Assembly: GCA_002407925.1 (NCBI GenBank)
Contig: DHPN01000034.1
Location: 1,781-7,172, forward strand
DNA length: 5,392 nucleotides
Direction: 5' to 3'
From: Atopobiaceae bacterium UBA5363
GTDB taxonomy: Bacteria; Actinomycetota; Coriobacteriia; Coriobacteriales; Atopobiaceae
The number at the start of each line of letters is the position of its first letter. Positions within the stretch are counted from its first letter, which is position 1. The position numbers and the translations under genes were made by a program. The notes below the pieces were generated by a model. It saw nothing but the letters and a program-made list of their open reading frames with translations. It was not told the DNA's origin and ran no database searches. Below, piece after piece: positions 1 through 5,392 of the stretch.

Positions 1-1274
1 GTGTTGATGACTCGCAAAGCGCTCACATCGTCATCAGGGTTCACAACCAGCTTGAGATACGCCATCACGTCGCGAATCTCAGCACGGTCGAAAAAGCGCG
101 TGCCCCCGACAATTTTATAGGGCACGCCTGCACGCAAGAGCATGTCCTCAAGCACCCGCGACTGTGCGTTAGTGCGATAGAACAGAGCAACGTCGTTGTA
201 ACTCATGCCGCGATCATGGAGCTTCTCAATCTCAGCTCCGATCCAACGACCCTCATCGCGCTCGTCGTCCGCCTGATAAACACGAACCTTCTCCCCGTCG
301 CCAGCCTTGGTGAACAAGCGCTTAGGCGTTCGTCTCGAATTGTGAGCGACAACAGCGTTTGCTGCGTTTAGGATGTGGCCAGTCGAGCGGTAGTTCTGCT
401 CAAGCTTCACCACATGGGCGTCTGGGTAGTCCTTCTCGAAGGCCAAGATGTTTTTGATGTCAGCACCACGCCAGCTGTAGATGGACTGGTCATCATCGCC
501 CACAACCATCAGATTGCGATACTTGGCGGCAAGCAGATTCGTAATCTCATATTGAACGTGGTTGGTATCCTGATATTCGTCCACTGAAATCTGACGAAAT
601 CGCTCTTGGTACTTTTCCAAAATTTCTGGGTGCGCGGCAAGCAGCTCGTGTGCTTTCAGCAGCAGATCATCGAAGTCCATGGCGTTGGCATGGGAGAGGC
701 GCCTCTCGAGCTCAACATAGACGCGTGCAGTCTTGCGCAGCAGAGGATTAGGATCACCGGCCGCCCTATCTGACAGCTCTTCAGGGCCTACCATGGCATT
801 TTTAGCATGGGAGATACGCGCGCGAATAGCTTGCAGAGGATACTGCTTTGGATCGATGTCCTGCTCTTCCATGATGGTCTTTACAAGACGCTTCGAGTCG
901 TCGTCATCGTAAATCGAGAAGTTTGGCTTGTAGCCGAGCAACTCGGCATCTTCTCTGAGCATGCGAACGCACATCGCATGGAAGGTGCAAACCCACATGC
1001 CACGCATGTTTCCGTACAGCAGCCTTCCAAGGCGCTCACGCATCTCCGCAGCTGCCTTATTGGTGAAAGTTATTGCCAATATCTGCCAAGGCCGCACTCC
1101 TTCATCTGCAACCATATGGGCAATACGCATCGTCAAGACGCGCGTCTTGCCAGAGCCAGCGCCTGCGAGCACCAAAAGCGGGCCCGAAGTGCATAAGGTG
1201 GCCTTTCTTTGGGCGGGGTTGAGAGAGTCAACGTCAACAGCAAGGTGATCTCTCCGAGAAGAAACACCTTGCAT
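1..1274 (-). CDS. pcrA: PcrA/UvrD-type superfamily 1 ATP-dependent DNA helicase, N-terminal part (3' end beyond window)
   Basis: A 3'-5' DNA helicase that uses ATP to unwind DNA in excision repair, replication restart and clearance of protein from DNA. Translating from the ATG at 1274 gives 424 codons with no stop before the left edge. Motifs in order: Q-motif LNPAQ (residues 18-22), Walker A GAGSGKT (38-44), motif Ia TFTNKAA (69-75), Ib TFHA (97-100), DFDDLL (200-205), Walker B DEYQDT (232-237), motif III GDDDQSIYSWRGA (259-271), motif IV QNYRST (293-298) and GGTRFF...EIRD (390-402). These cover domains 1A, 1B and the start of 2A; full proteins are usually 700-800 residues, so about 300-400 residues lie outside. 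The ATG at 1274 gives the usual short leader before the Q-motif. Its ribosome site is weak (AAGG 15 or more bases away). The frame is open back to a TAA at 1389-1391, with GTG codons at 1364, 1358 and 1319, and GGAG lies 5 bases before the GTG at 1358. The family call is near certain; PcrA versus UvrD is only a naming choice. Confidence 0.95.
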   Translation of the reverse strand, partial: MQGVSSRRDHLAVDVDSLNPAQRKATLCTSGPLLVLAGAGSGKTRVLTMRIAHMVADEGVRPWQILAITFTNKAAAEMRERLGRLLYGNMRGMWVCTFHAMCVRMLREDAELLGYKPNFSIYDDDDSKRLVKTIMEEQDIDPKQYPLQAIRARISHAKNAMVGPEELSDRAAGDPNPLLRKTARVYVELERRLSHANAMDFDDLLLKAHELLAAHPEILEKYQERFRQISVDEYQDTNHVQYEITNLLAAKYRNLMVVGDDDQSIYSWRGADIKNILAFEKDYPDAHVVKLEQNYRSTGHILNAANAVVAHNSRRTPKRLFTKAGDGEKVRVYQADDERDEGRWIGAEIEKLHDRGMSYNDVALFYRTNAQSRVLEDMLLRAGVPYKIVGGTRFFDRAEIRDVMAYLKLVVNPDDDVSALRVIN

Positions 1275-1563
1275 AGGCTCTACTTGCCGCCTTTCTAAAC
1301 TTTGTGATGTGAGTTGCACTTGTCGAGACTCTCTGAAGCCATTGAAGGATTGCGGCACAAACACTCCGATCTTTAGGAACCGTCCTCGTTAGTTTAACGG
1401 GTGAGAGTAAAGATGGTCGCCAATCTTTTATAAATCGATCCTAAGCAACTTAGCTACAGGAGCTTATATAAAGAGCAATGATTTACCGGTGTCTCTTCGA
1501 AATATTTTTAGTGCCGCCAAAATGTGGCGTTGAAGTGCTCTGCCTATGTAGCTGCGTGCCACT
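1275..1563. other. Intergenic gap between the GGDEF gene and the helicase
   Basis: These 289 bases separate the GGDEF stop codon from the helicase ATG; both genes read on the minus strand. The helicase frame stays open through 1275-1388, so part of this may be coding if a GTG start is used. The rest holds small inverted repeats: CGCCA/TGGCG around 1515-1530, CTAAG/CTTAG around 1441-1453, and the pair at 1387-1428 listed separately. None is followed by a clear T-run on the minus strand, so no rho-independent terminator is called. No confident -35/-10 pair for the helicase was found; TATATAA near 1465-1472 lacks a matching -35. No tRNA or LexA-type box was recognised. Confidence 0.6.
1387..1428. 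repeat. Two adjacent small hairpins in the region upstream of the helicase
   Basis: CGTTA (1387-1391) and TAACG (1395-1399) form a 5-bp stem with a 3-base loop, flanked by CC and GG that could extend it past one bulged base. Directly beside it AAAGAT (1409-1414) and ATCTTT (1423-1428) form a 6-bp stem with an 8-base loop. They lie in the leader of the helicase if transcription starts farther upstream. The stems are short and partly AT-rich, so they may be chance; a role in termination or leader control is speculation. Confidence 0.35.
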
Positions 1564-2706
1564 TTAAGCTAAGCTTCTTTTATTGATATAGAGCATTTCG
1601 TCTGCTTTTTCTACAGCATCTAGGAAAGATTCATCCTTTGATGAACACTGATACCAGCCACCACTGATGGTAAGGTCATAGCAAGTTTGCGAATCGCGAC
1701 ATTCATCAGCTAAAAACACATTAAGCTTCTGGAGCACCATCTTGGGATCTACGATATGTAGCGCTCGAATTATCAGCATAAACTCATCCCCACCGTAACG
1801 AGCGGCAAACCCCCTATATTGAGCTGTGATTTTTTTCAAACTAGATGCCACAATACCAAGGGCGACATCACCTTCTATATGCCCCCATGAGTCATTGACA
1901 CTTTTAAAGTGATCCACGTCTAACATATAGAGATAGAATACGTTATACCCACTTGCCTGAGAAACCAGAGAAGAAAAATAACGCTCAGCTTGGCGTCGGT
2001 TATTAAGACCTGTCAAGGCATCCGTAAATATTTGCCCCTCCATTAGATTAATAAAAATGAAAAGAATAGCCGCAAATATGCTCAAACAGAGGATAGGCGT
2101 CATTTGTATAAATAACTGAACTATACTTGCAACAAGTGGAAATGAGGCAAATAAGATGATGCTGCGGCAAGTATTCTTATCTCTATTAGTCTTTACGCCT
2201 TTGTATTTAACAAGAGCCTGAATGGTCACAGTAAGGACATAGAAATAGATGATAGCATGCTGCATAAGAAAGAACGGTCCCCTTGTATATGATCCATCAT
2301 CATTGATCGTATAGGTCCACCCCGTAAAGATCGATAGAAGGGCTAGTAAACACAGAATTAAAAAGGGAATGGCAAAAAGAGCACTATGTTTCTTATCCTT
2401 GAGAAGTCTCGATCTAAGGCGATGCTCCGCATAAATAAACCACACATATCCAACTAAGCCAAGAGCGATTTCGCTAATTGAACAGAGGACCCTAAGAATC
2501 CACACGGGAATAATTGCTGTTTGCAGCCTAATAAAAGGCCATACCATATCAGTCAGCGCAAAAAAGATAAACGAACTGATGAGATAGCGAAGCCAATCAA
2601 CCTCAAAGGTATCACCTAAGTTCAACGTCACCTTACGCAAAAGAATCGACGCAAAAATGACGCAGCTTATGTCACATATAATATAAAGGAGCAGATAGTA
2701 GCTCAT
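1564..2706 (-). CDS. Seven-helix membrane GGDEF protein, putative diguanylate cyclase
   Basis: Predicted to make cyclic di-GMP from two GTP at the inner face of the membrane. The 380 residues begin with about seven hydrophobic segments (near 4-23, 39-58, 65-92, 108-129, 146-166, 182-200, 203-222). Basic loops (RK 24-25, residues 95-107, 168-181) suggest an outside N-terminus and a cytoplasmic C-terminus. The outer loop at 130-145 has TINDDGSYTRGP, similar to an outer-loop motif I recall in other Gram-positive membrane GGDEF proteins. The GGDEF domain (about 224-377) has DALTGLNNRR (229-238), LDVDHFKSVND (262-272), G-H-x-x-G-D ending at D280, and an intact GGDEF signature (305-309), so metal and guanine contacts (D263, N271, D280, D307) are present. 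The RxxD inhibitory site before the signature is absent (QYRG at that position). The end (LYINKRSLA) is slightly short, lacking the common GRN. No upstream in-frame ATG exists before a stop near 2776. The gene is clearly richer in AT than its neighbours. Activity and the sensed signal are inferred, not shown. Confidence 0.93.
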   Translation of the reverse strand: MSYYLLLYIICDISCVIFASILLRKVTLNLGDTFEVDWLRYLISSFIFFALTDMVWPFIRLQTAIIPVWILRVLCSISEIALGLVGYVWFIYAEHRLRSRLLKDKKHSALFAIPFLILCLLALLSIFTGWTYTINDDGSYTRGPFFLMQHAIIYFYVLTVTIQALVKYKGVKTNRDKNTCRSIILFASFPLVASIVQLFIQMTPILCLSIFAAILFIFINLMEGQIFTDALTGLNNRRQAERYFSSLVSQASGYNVFYLYMLDVDHFKSVNDSWGHIEGDVALGIVASSLKKITAQYRGFAARYGGDEFMLIIRALHIVDPKMVLQKLNVFLADECRDSQTCYDLTISGGWYQCSSKDESFLDAVEKADEMLYINKRSLA

Positions 2707-2718
2707 GGATGACGTTTG

Positions 2719-2723
2719 CTCCC
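2719..2723 (-). promoter_or_regulatory. Likely ribosome binding site of the GGDEF gene
   Basis: On the minus strand GGGAG lies 12 bases before the ATG at 2706, longer than the usual 5-9 bases, so initiation may be modest. It is the only purine-rich match near the start. The GAGCA it overlaps (plus-strand 2717-2721 TGCTC) is complementary to two TGCTC copies farther up the leader (plus-strand GAGCA at 2786-2790 and 2793-2797). Confidence 0.5.
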
Positions 2724-2816
2724 GAGGCTGCTTGTATGTCGATGCTAGACTTGCAGCATATAGATCGCATCTGTTTTATAAACAAGAGCACTGAGCAGTA
2801 GTTATTAGTATCCTAT

Positions 2817-2845
2817 ATTATAGTAAACAGGAGACTTATAGTAAA
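2817..2845 (-). promoter_or_regulatory. Probable sigma-70-type promoter of the GGDEF gene
   Basis: On the minus strand a consensus -10 TATAAT (plus coordinates 2817-2822) lies 17 bases after TTTACT (2840-2845), which matches 4 of 6 bases of TTGACA. The predicted start is near 2810, giving a leader of about 104 bases before the ATG at 2706. The spacer and -35 lie within the two direct repeats at 2818-2851, so a protein bound there would meet RNA polymerase directly. Called by eye; AT-rich DNA produces chance matches, but the perfect -10, exact spacing and orientation to the gene agree. Confidence 0.6.
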
Positions 2846-2851
2846 TAGGAG
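2818..2851. repeat. Two tandem 16-bp direct repeats overlapping the GGDEF promoter
   Basis: TTATAGTAAACAGGAG (2818-2833) and TTATAGTAAATAGGAG (2836-2851) match at 15 of 16 positions with an 18-base period. The left copy contains most of the -10 and the right copy contains the -35 of the predicted minus-strand promoter. The spacing is not an exact helical multiple (18 against 10.5 x 2 = 21). They could be operator half-sites for a regulator or a local duplication that made the promoter; the sequence alone cannot decide. Confidence 0.6.
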
Positions 2852-2864
2852 CCCTCTTATATGC

Positions 2865-2894
2865 TTGATTTTTATCATAAAGCAGCTATATATA
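2865..2894 (+). promoter_or_regulatory. Possible plus-strand promoter in the AT-rich gap
   Basis: TTGATT (2865-2870) is followed after 16 bases by TATATA (2887-2892), or after 18 bases by TATATA (2889-2894), pointing right toward the small ORF at 2936. Such matches are common in AT-rich DNA, and no confirmed plus-strand gene follows, so the call is weak. Confidence 0.25.
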
Positions 2895-2935
2895 AAATCC
2901 CACCAGTATATTTGTAGTCTCTGTATACTTACTAA

Positions 2936-3028
2936 ATGAAATTCCAGATTTCAGCACAGAAAATGGAATGCATGCAAAATTTTATGGAGCTAGGTTTTAG
3001 AAAATCAGAAAGTACTTTGGATAGGTAA
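2936..3028 (+). CDS. Possible 30-residue small ORF, unknown function
   Basis: An ATG at 2936 opens 30 codons ending with TAA at 3026-3028, opposite in direction to all other genes here. The peptide begins MKFQISAQKM and ends FRKSESTLDR; it is basic, has four methionines and one cysteine, no hydrophobic segment, and no family I recognise. A possible promoter lies about 45 bases upstream, but no Shine-Dalgarno sequence precedes the ATG (CTTACTAA). It could be a real small protein, the start of a decayed gene, or chance; nothing in the frame after the stop continues it. I regard it as unproven. Confidence 0.2.
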   Translation: MKFQISAQKMECMQNFMELGFRKSESTLDR

Positions 3029-3085
3029 TGCTTTTCATAATAAGGCGATATGGCGATCTTCAAACAATTTTCCCTAACTCAAGTT

Positions 3086-4435
3086 TTATTCAGACCTCGC
3101 ATCTCCACCAATGCCAAGAATATCATCAGCTTCTTCTAATGAGCTTGCTGCTGTGACATTCTTTAACGTTCGCTCCATAGCTCTCGTGCGAGTTCCTACA
3201 AGACCATCAATAGTTTTTGAGGCAGTCTTAAGCTGTTTCTGTGCGCGCTCAAGCTCTAAGCGATATTTTGGCAGCTCAGACTTGACAGCAGCAAGCACCC
3301 TTTGAATCTCATCAGCCCGCTTTTGAATCGCCACCGTTTGAAAGCCCATCTGTAGCGCATTGAGAAGGGCAGCCATTGTGGAAGGCCCTGCGACGTTAAC
3401 ATGCCAATCACGTTGTATCTTTTCAAGCAGGCCCGGTCTGTTCACAACTTCAGCGTAAAGGCCCTCAAACGGAAGAAAGAGAACTGCAAACGAGGTAGTC
3501 GCAGGTGGTGCAACATATTTGTCATGGATGTCTTTCGCCTCGTCTCTCAGACGGCCTTCAAGCTCCTTCCACGCAGCATCGATTGCGACGGCGTCAGCTG
3601 ACTCCTTCGCATCTTCCAAATGCTCATATGTCTCGGCTGGAAATTTTGAGTCGATGGGGAGGTAGGAAAACTCGCCATCTTTGCCCGGTATCTTGACGGC
3701 GAATTCGACACGGTTTGAGCTGTCTGGAACAGTGGCTATATTGGTTGCATATTGCTCAGGAGACAGGATCTCTTCAAGTATGGCACCAAGCTGCACCTCG
3801 CCAACGATTCCACGAGTCTTGACATTGGAAAGCACCTTCTTCAAGTCACCGACATTCTGGGCCATGCCGCGCATCTCGCCGAGACCCTTAGAGACAGAGT
3901 CAAGCTGATCGTTGACCAGCTGAAAAGACTGGGTGATGCGCTCGTCAAGCGTCTTTTGGAGCTTCTCGTCGACGGTCGCACGCATTTTCTCCAAGCTCTT
4001 ATTGTTGTCGTCACGAATGGCAATGAGCTGCTGCGACACGCTGTCCTGCACGCCCCTTAACGAGGTAACCAAGCGAGATTGCATCTCCGAAAAGCTCTTC
4101 TCCTCCGCAACTCGTGTGTTGCCGAGCGTCTCCATCGTCTTGCTCTCAAGATGCGCCATGGCCTCTTTCACGCCGCCTATTTGTCCTGACATGTCAACCA
4201 GCCGCCTGTCAAGCCCCTCAATGCTTGCCCCGACCTGCTCACGAGTATGCCGCATCTCGGAATTAATCTTGTCTTCGACAGCGGCTTGCCCAGAGGTGAG
4301 ATCATGTTGGCTCGTGTTCATCTGCTCGAGTCGCCTCTCGCTAGCGCGCACATGCAAAAGGGCCACAAGAGAGCAGACAGCAGCAGCTAGTGATGCCACT
4401 ACTACAATAAGGAGAACCACCATATCTGTTTGCAT
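3086..4435 (-). CDS. rmuC: RmuC family protein (DNA recombination limiting protein)
   Basis: RmuC proteins were named in E. coli for limiting inversions at short inverted repeats; the conserved domain is thought to be a nuclease-like PD-(D/E)XK fold. The 449 residues fit the family length. Residues 5-28 form one hydrophobic membrane anchor, and about 30-205 are polar, heptad-like helices expected to form a long coiled coil. The RmuC domain follows from about 207: GEVQL (212-216), VEFAVKIP (243-250), IDSKFP (261-266, with D262 and K264 as likely catalytic-type residues together with E244), SFAVLFLPFEGLYAEV (315-330), GPSTMAALLNALQMGF (350-365) and GTRTRAMERTLKNV (414-427). The ATG at 4435 is chosen because AAGGAGG stands 11 bases before it; the ATG at 4423 is a weaker alternative that would trim the anchor. 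It starts 40 bases after the acetolactate synthase stop on the same strand, so cotranscription is likely. No truncation is seen. The family call is firm; its exact biochemical activity is not. Confidence 0.95.
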   Translation of the reverse strand: MQTDMVVLLIVVVASLAAAVCSLVALLHVRASERRLEQMNTSQHDLTSGQAAVEDKINSEMRHTREQVGASIEGLDRRLVDMSGQIGGVKEAMAHLESKTMETLGNTRVAEEKSFSEMQSRLVTSLRGVQDSVSQQLIAIRDDNNKSLEKMRATVDEKLQKTLDERITQSFQLVNDQLDSVSKGLGEMRGMAQNVGDLKKVLSNVKTRGIVGEVQLGAILEEILSPEQYATNIATVPDSSNRVEFAVKIPGKDGEFSYLPIDSKFPAETYEHLEDAKESADAVAIDAAWKELEGRLRDEAKDIHDKYVAPPATTSFAVLFLPFEGLYAEVVNRPGLLEKIQRDWHVNVAGPSTMAALLNALQMGFQTVAIQKRADEIQRVLAAVKSELPKYRLELERAQKQLKTASKTIDGLVGTRTRAMERTLKNVTAASSLEEADDILGIGGDARSE

Positions 4436-4446
4436 GCTGCTGAGTG

Positions 4447-4453
4447 CCTCCTT
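4447..4453 (-). promoter_or_regulatory. Ribosome binding site of rmuC
   Basis: The minus strand reads AAGGAGG, a near-perfect Shine-Dalgarno sequence, 11 bases before the rmuC ATG at 4435. It sits in the 40-base gap after the acetolactate synthase stop and supports that start over the ATG four codons downstream, from which it would be 23 bases away. Confidence 0.75.
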
Positions 4454-4475
4454 CGCACCTACGCTTTCGAATTTC

Positions 4476-5392
4476 CTACTTGTCGTACTCTTCGCGAAGC
4501 CGCTCAGTTAAGGCCATATTCTCGGAATAGTCAACACGCACGCTTACAACGCTTGGAGCATCCGTATGGGAGAAGGCATCCTCAAGCGTAGGGATGAGAC
4601 CGGCTGCCTCAGTTACTTTGTAGCCATGGCAATGCATAGCCTCCGCATAGGCCTTAAAATCAGGATTCGTAAAACTCACACCAAAGGTATCGCCGAACTG
4701 CTCCTCCTCTTTCCAGCGAATTAGTCCATAGTGCTCATCTTCCCAGATAAGTACAACGATCGGGGCCCCCTCGCGTACGGCCGTCTCGAGTTCTTGGCTA
4801 TTCATCATAAAGCCACCGTCGCCCGTGACAGCGAGCACACGCCGATCTGGGTGGACGAGCTTTGCGGCAATAGCGCCTGGTACAGAAAATCCCATAGACG
4901 CAAAGCCGTTCGAGATGAGGCAGGTACGCGGCTCATAGCAAGGATAATCACGACCGATCCATATCTTGTGGGCGCCCACATCAGACACGAGAATATCGGA
5001 GTGCCCAAGCACCTTGCGCACATCAGTGAGAATACGTGCAGGCTTCATAGGATAAGCATCACTTGCGGAGAGCTTCTCAAAATCTCTGCGCAGGCGTTGG
5101 CCAACCTCAAGCAAAGCTTTTGGTTCAGGCATATCTTTGCGATTAGACATGCGTATCACCTGATAAATGCTGTCGGAAATATCACCTGTAACCTCTACAT
5201 CAGGCTCATAGAGCTGGTTTACATCAGCAGGTAGACCTGATATATTTACGATCTTCATCGGATGTGTATGCCATTTCTTGGGCGCACATTCAATAAGGTC
5301 ATAGCCTATGCCAATAACAAGATCTGCTTTATCAAATGCGTCAATGATGTAGTCATGCTGGGGAATACCCACCACGCCCAAACGCCAAGGCA
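4476..5392 (-). CDS. alsS: Catabolic-type acetolactate synthase (thiamine diphosphate enzyme), C-terminal part; start beyond window
   Basis: Condenses two pyruvate to acetolactate, feeding acetoin/butanediol formation or branched-chain amino acid synthesis. The frame is open from the right edge to a TAG at 4476-4478, about 305 codons; family members have about 550-570, so the N-terminal pyrimidine-binding domain lies outside. Counting from the TTG codon at 5381, residues 1-95 are the end of the central domain (ADLVIGIGYDLIE 19-31). The C-terminal diphosphate-binding domain has SDVGAHKIW (133-141), SNGFASMGFSVPGAIAAK (157-174), GDGG (187-190) and WEDEHYGLI (213-221). D188 and D215, 27 residues apart, are the expected metal ligands. 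Asp at the second position, where anabolic enzymes have Asn (LNN), and the tail VDYSENMALTERL (283-295) fit the AlsS/BudB-like class that needs neither FAD nor a small subunit. The TTG is not the real start, since the frame continues past it. Related decarboxylases are less likely. AlsS versus an IlvB-like biosynthetic role cannot be settled here. Confidence 0.88.
   Translation of the reverse strand, partial: PWRLGVVGIPQHDYIIDAFDKADLVIGIGYDLIECAPKKWHTHPMKIVNISGLPADVNQLYEPDVEVTGDISDSIYQVIRMSNRKDMPEPKALLEVGQRLRRDFEKLSASDAYPMKPARILTDVRKVLGHSDILVSDVGAHKIWIGRDYPCYEPRTCLISNGFASMGFSVPGAIAAKLVHPDRRVLAVTGDGGFMMNSQELETAVREGAPIVVLIWEDEHYGLIRWKEEEQFGDTFGVSFTNPDFKAYAEAMHCHGYKVTEAAGLIPTLEDAFSHTDAPSVVSVRVDYSENMALTERLREEYDK

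Larger units (their letters stand above)
2707..3085. other. AT-rich intergenic region between rmuC and the GGDEF gene
   Basis: These 379 bases have about 30-37% GC in most lines sampled. From the GGDEF side they hold a leader of about 104 bases, a minus-strand promoter overlapping a tandem direct repeat (2817-2851), a possible plus-strand promoter (2865-2894), and a possible 30-codon plus-strand ORF (2936-3028). Other small signals are the inverted pair GAAAT/ATTTC near 2938-2952, the palindrome TGCATGCA near 2969-2976, and a GGCGAT direct repeat near 3043-3057. No stem followed by a T-run is seen downstream of rmuC on the minus strand, so its transcription end is unexplained. No insertion-sequence ends or tRNA were found. 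Confidence 0.6.

Noticed and set aside
807..1248. Overlapping plus-strand ORFs of 129 and 95 codons
   Set aside because: Both are antisense to helicase motifs I, Ia and Ib, which are certain coding sequence.
1381..1470. tRNA-like stretch (TCCTCGTTAGTTTAACGG followed by a hairpin and an ATCGATCC T-loop-like string)
   Set aside because: The anticodon-position hairpin has an 8-base loop, no 7-bp acceptor stem closes, and the T-arm does not pair, so no cloverleaf forms.
1513..1530. Inverted repeat CGCCA/TGGCG as a terminator for the GGDEF gene
   Set aside because: The stem is only 5 bp and the minus strand continues with GCACTAAAAATATT rather than a T-run.
1478..1567. 29-codon plus-strand ORF in the gap upstream of the helicase
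   Set aside because: It has only a weak AAAGAG site, no family features, and overlaps the GGDEF stop antisense; chance is the simpler reading.
3040..3060. GGCGATATGGCGATC as a hairpin after rmuC
   Set aside because: The two GGCGAT units are direct, not inverted, so no stem forms and no T-run follows on the minus strand.
3933..4511. 192-codon plus-strand ORF opposite rmuC and the end of the synthase gene
   Set aside because: It is antisense to a well-recognised rmuC reading frame, has a low-complexity Ser/Cys/Arg-rich product typical of a shadow frame, and no family features.
4731..5234. 167-codon plus-strand ORF opposite the acetolactate synthase
   Set aside because: It lies wholly antisense to clear thiamine-diphosphate enzyme motifs, with no recognisable product or ribosome site.

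Overview
This window reads almost entirely on the minus strand. From right to left (the direction of transcription) it holds: the C-terminal half of a catabolic-type acetolactate synthase (4476-5392, its start lies beyond the right edge); a complete rmuC (3086-4435); an AT-rich gap (2707-3085); a complete membrane-bound GGDEF protein, a putative diguanylate cyclase (1564-2706); a second gap (1275-1563); and the N-terminal 424 codons of a PcrA/UvrD-type DNA helicase (1-1274, its C-terminal part lies beyond the left edge). The helicase stays open through the window edge and is recognised from its motifs.

Organism: the sequence does not name it. The helicase is PcrA-like, the acetolactate synthase tail resembles the group common in Actinomycetota and Bacillota, and the seven-helix GGDEF protein resembles those of Bacillota and Coriobacteriia. 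The housekeeping genes have mid-range GC (roughly 50-60% in lines counted by eye). A Gram-positive anaerobe such as an Atopobium/Olsenella-type coriobacterium fits, but this is inference with low certainty.

Layout and working relations: the synthase and rmuC are 40 bases apart, and a good Shine-Dalgarno sequence precedes rmuC, so they are probably cotranscribed although their functions are unrelated (pyruvate to acetolactate, and a DNA-associated protein that limits rearrangements). The GGDEF gene has its own likely sigma-70-type promoter (consensus TATAAT, 17-base spacer, 4/6 match at -35) embedded in two near-perfect 16-bp direct repeats, with a leader of about 104 bases. No strong rho-independent terminator is visible after rmuC or after the GGDEF gene. 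The helicase may therefore receive readthrough or have a promoter not recognisable by eye.

The most notable feature is composition. The GGDEF gene and the gap upstream of it (about 1564-3085) have roughly 30-42% GC in sampled lines, against about 50-60% in most lines of the flanking genes. This suggests a laterally acquired or fast-evolving signalling gene between conserved housekeeping genes. No integrase, transposase, insertion-sequence ends, tRNA or CRISPR was found. Nothing here amounts to a clearly new multi-gene system; the best leads are the GGDEF protein, its repeat-bearing promoter and the AT-rich gap with a possible 30-codon ORF.
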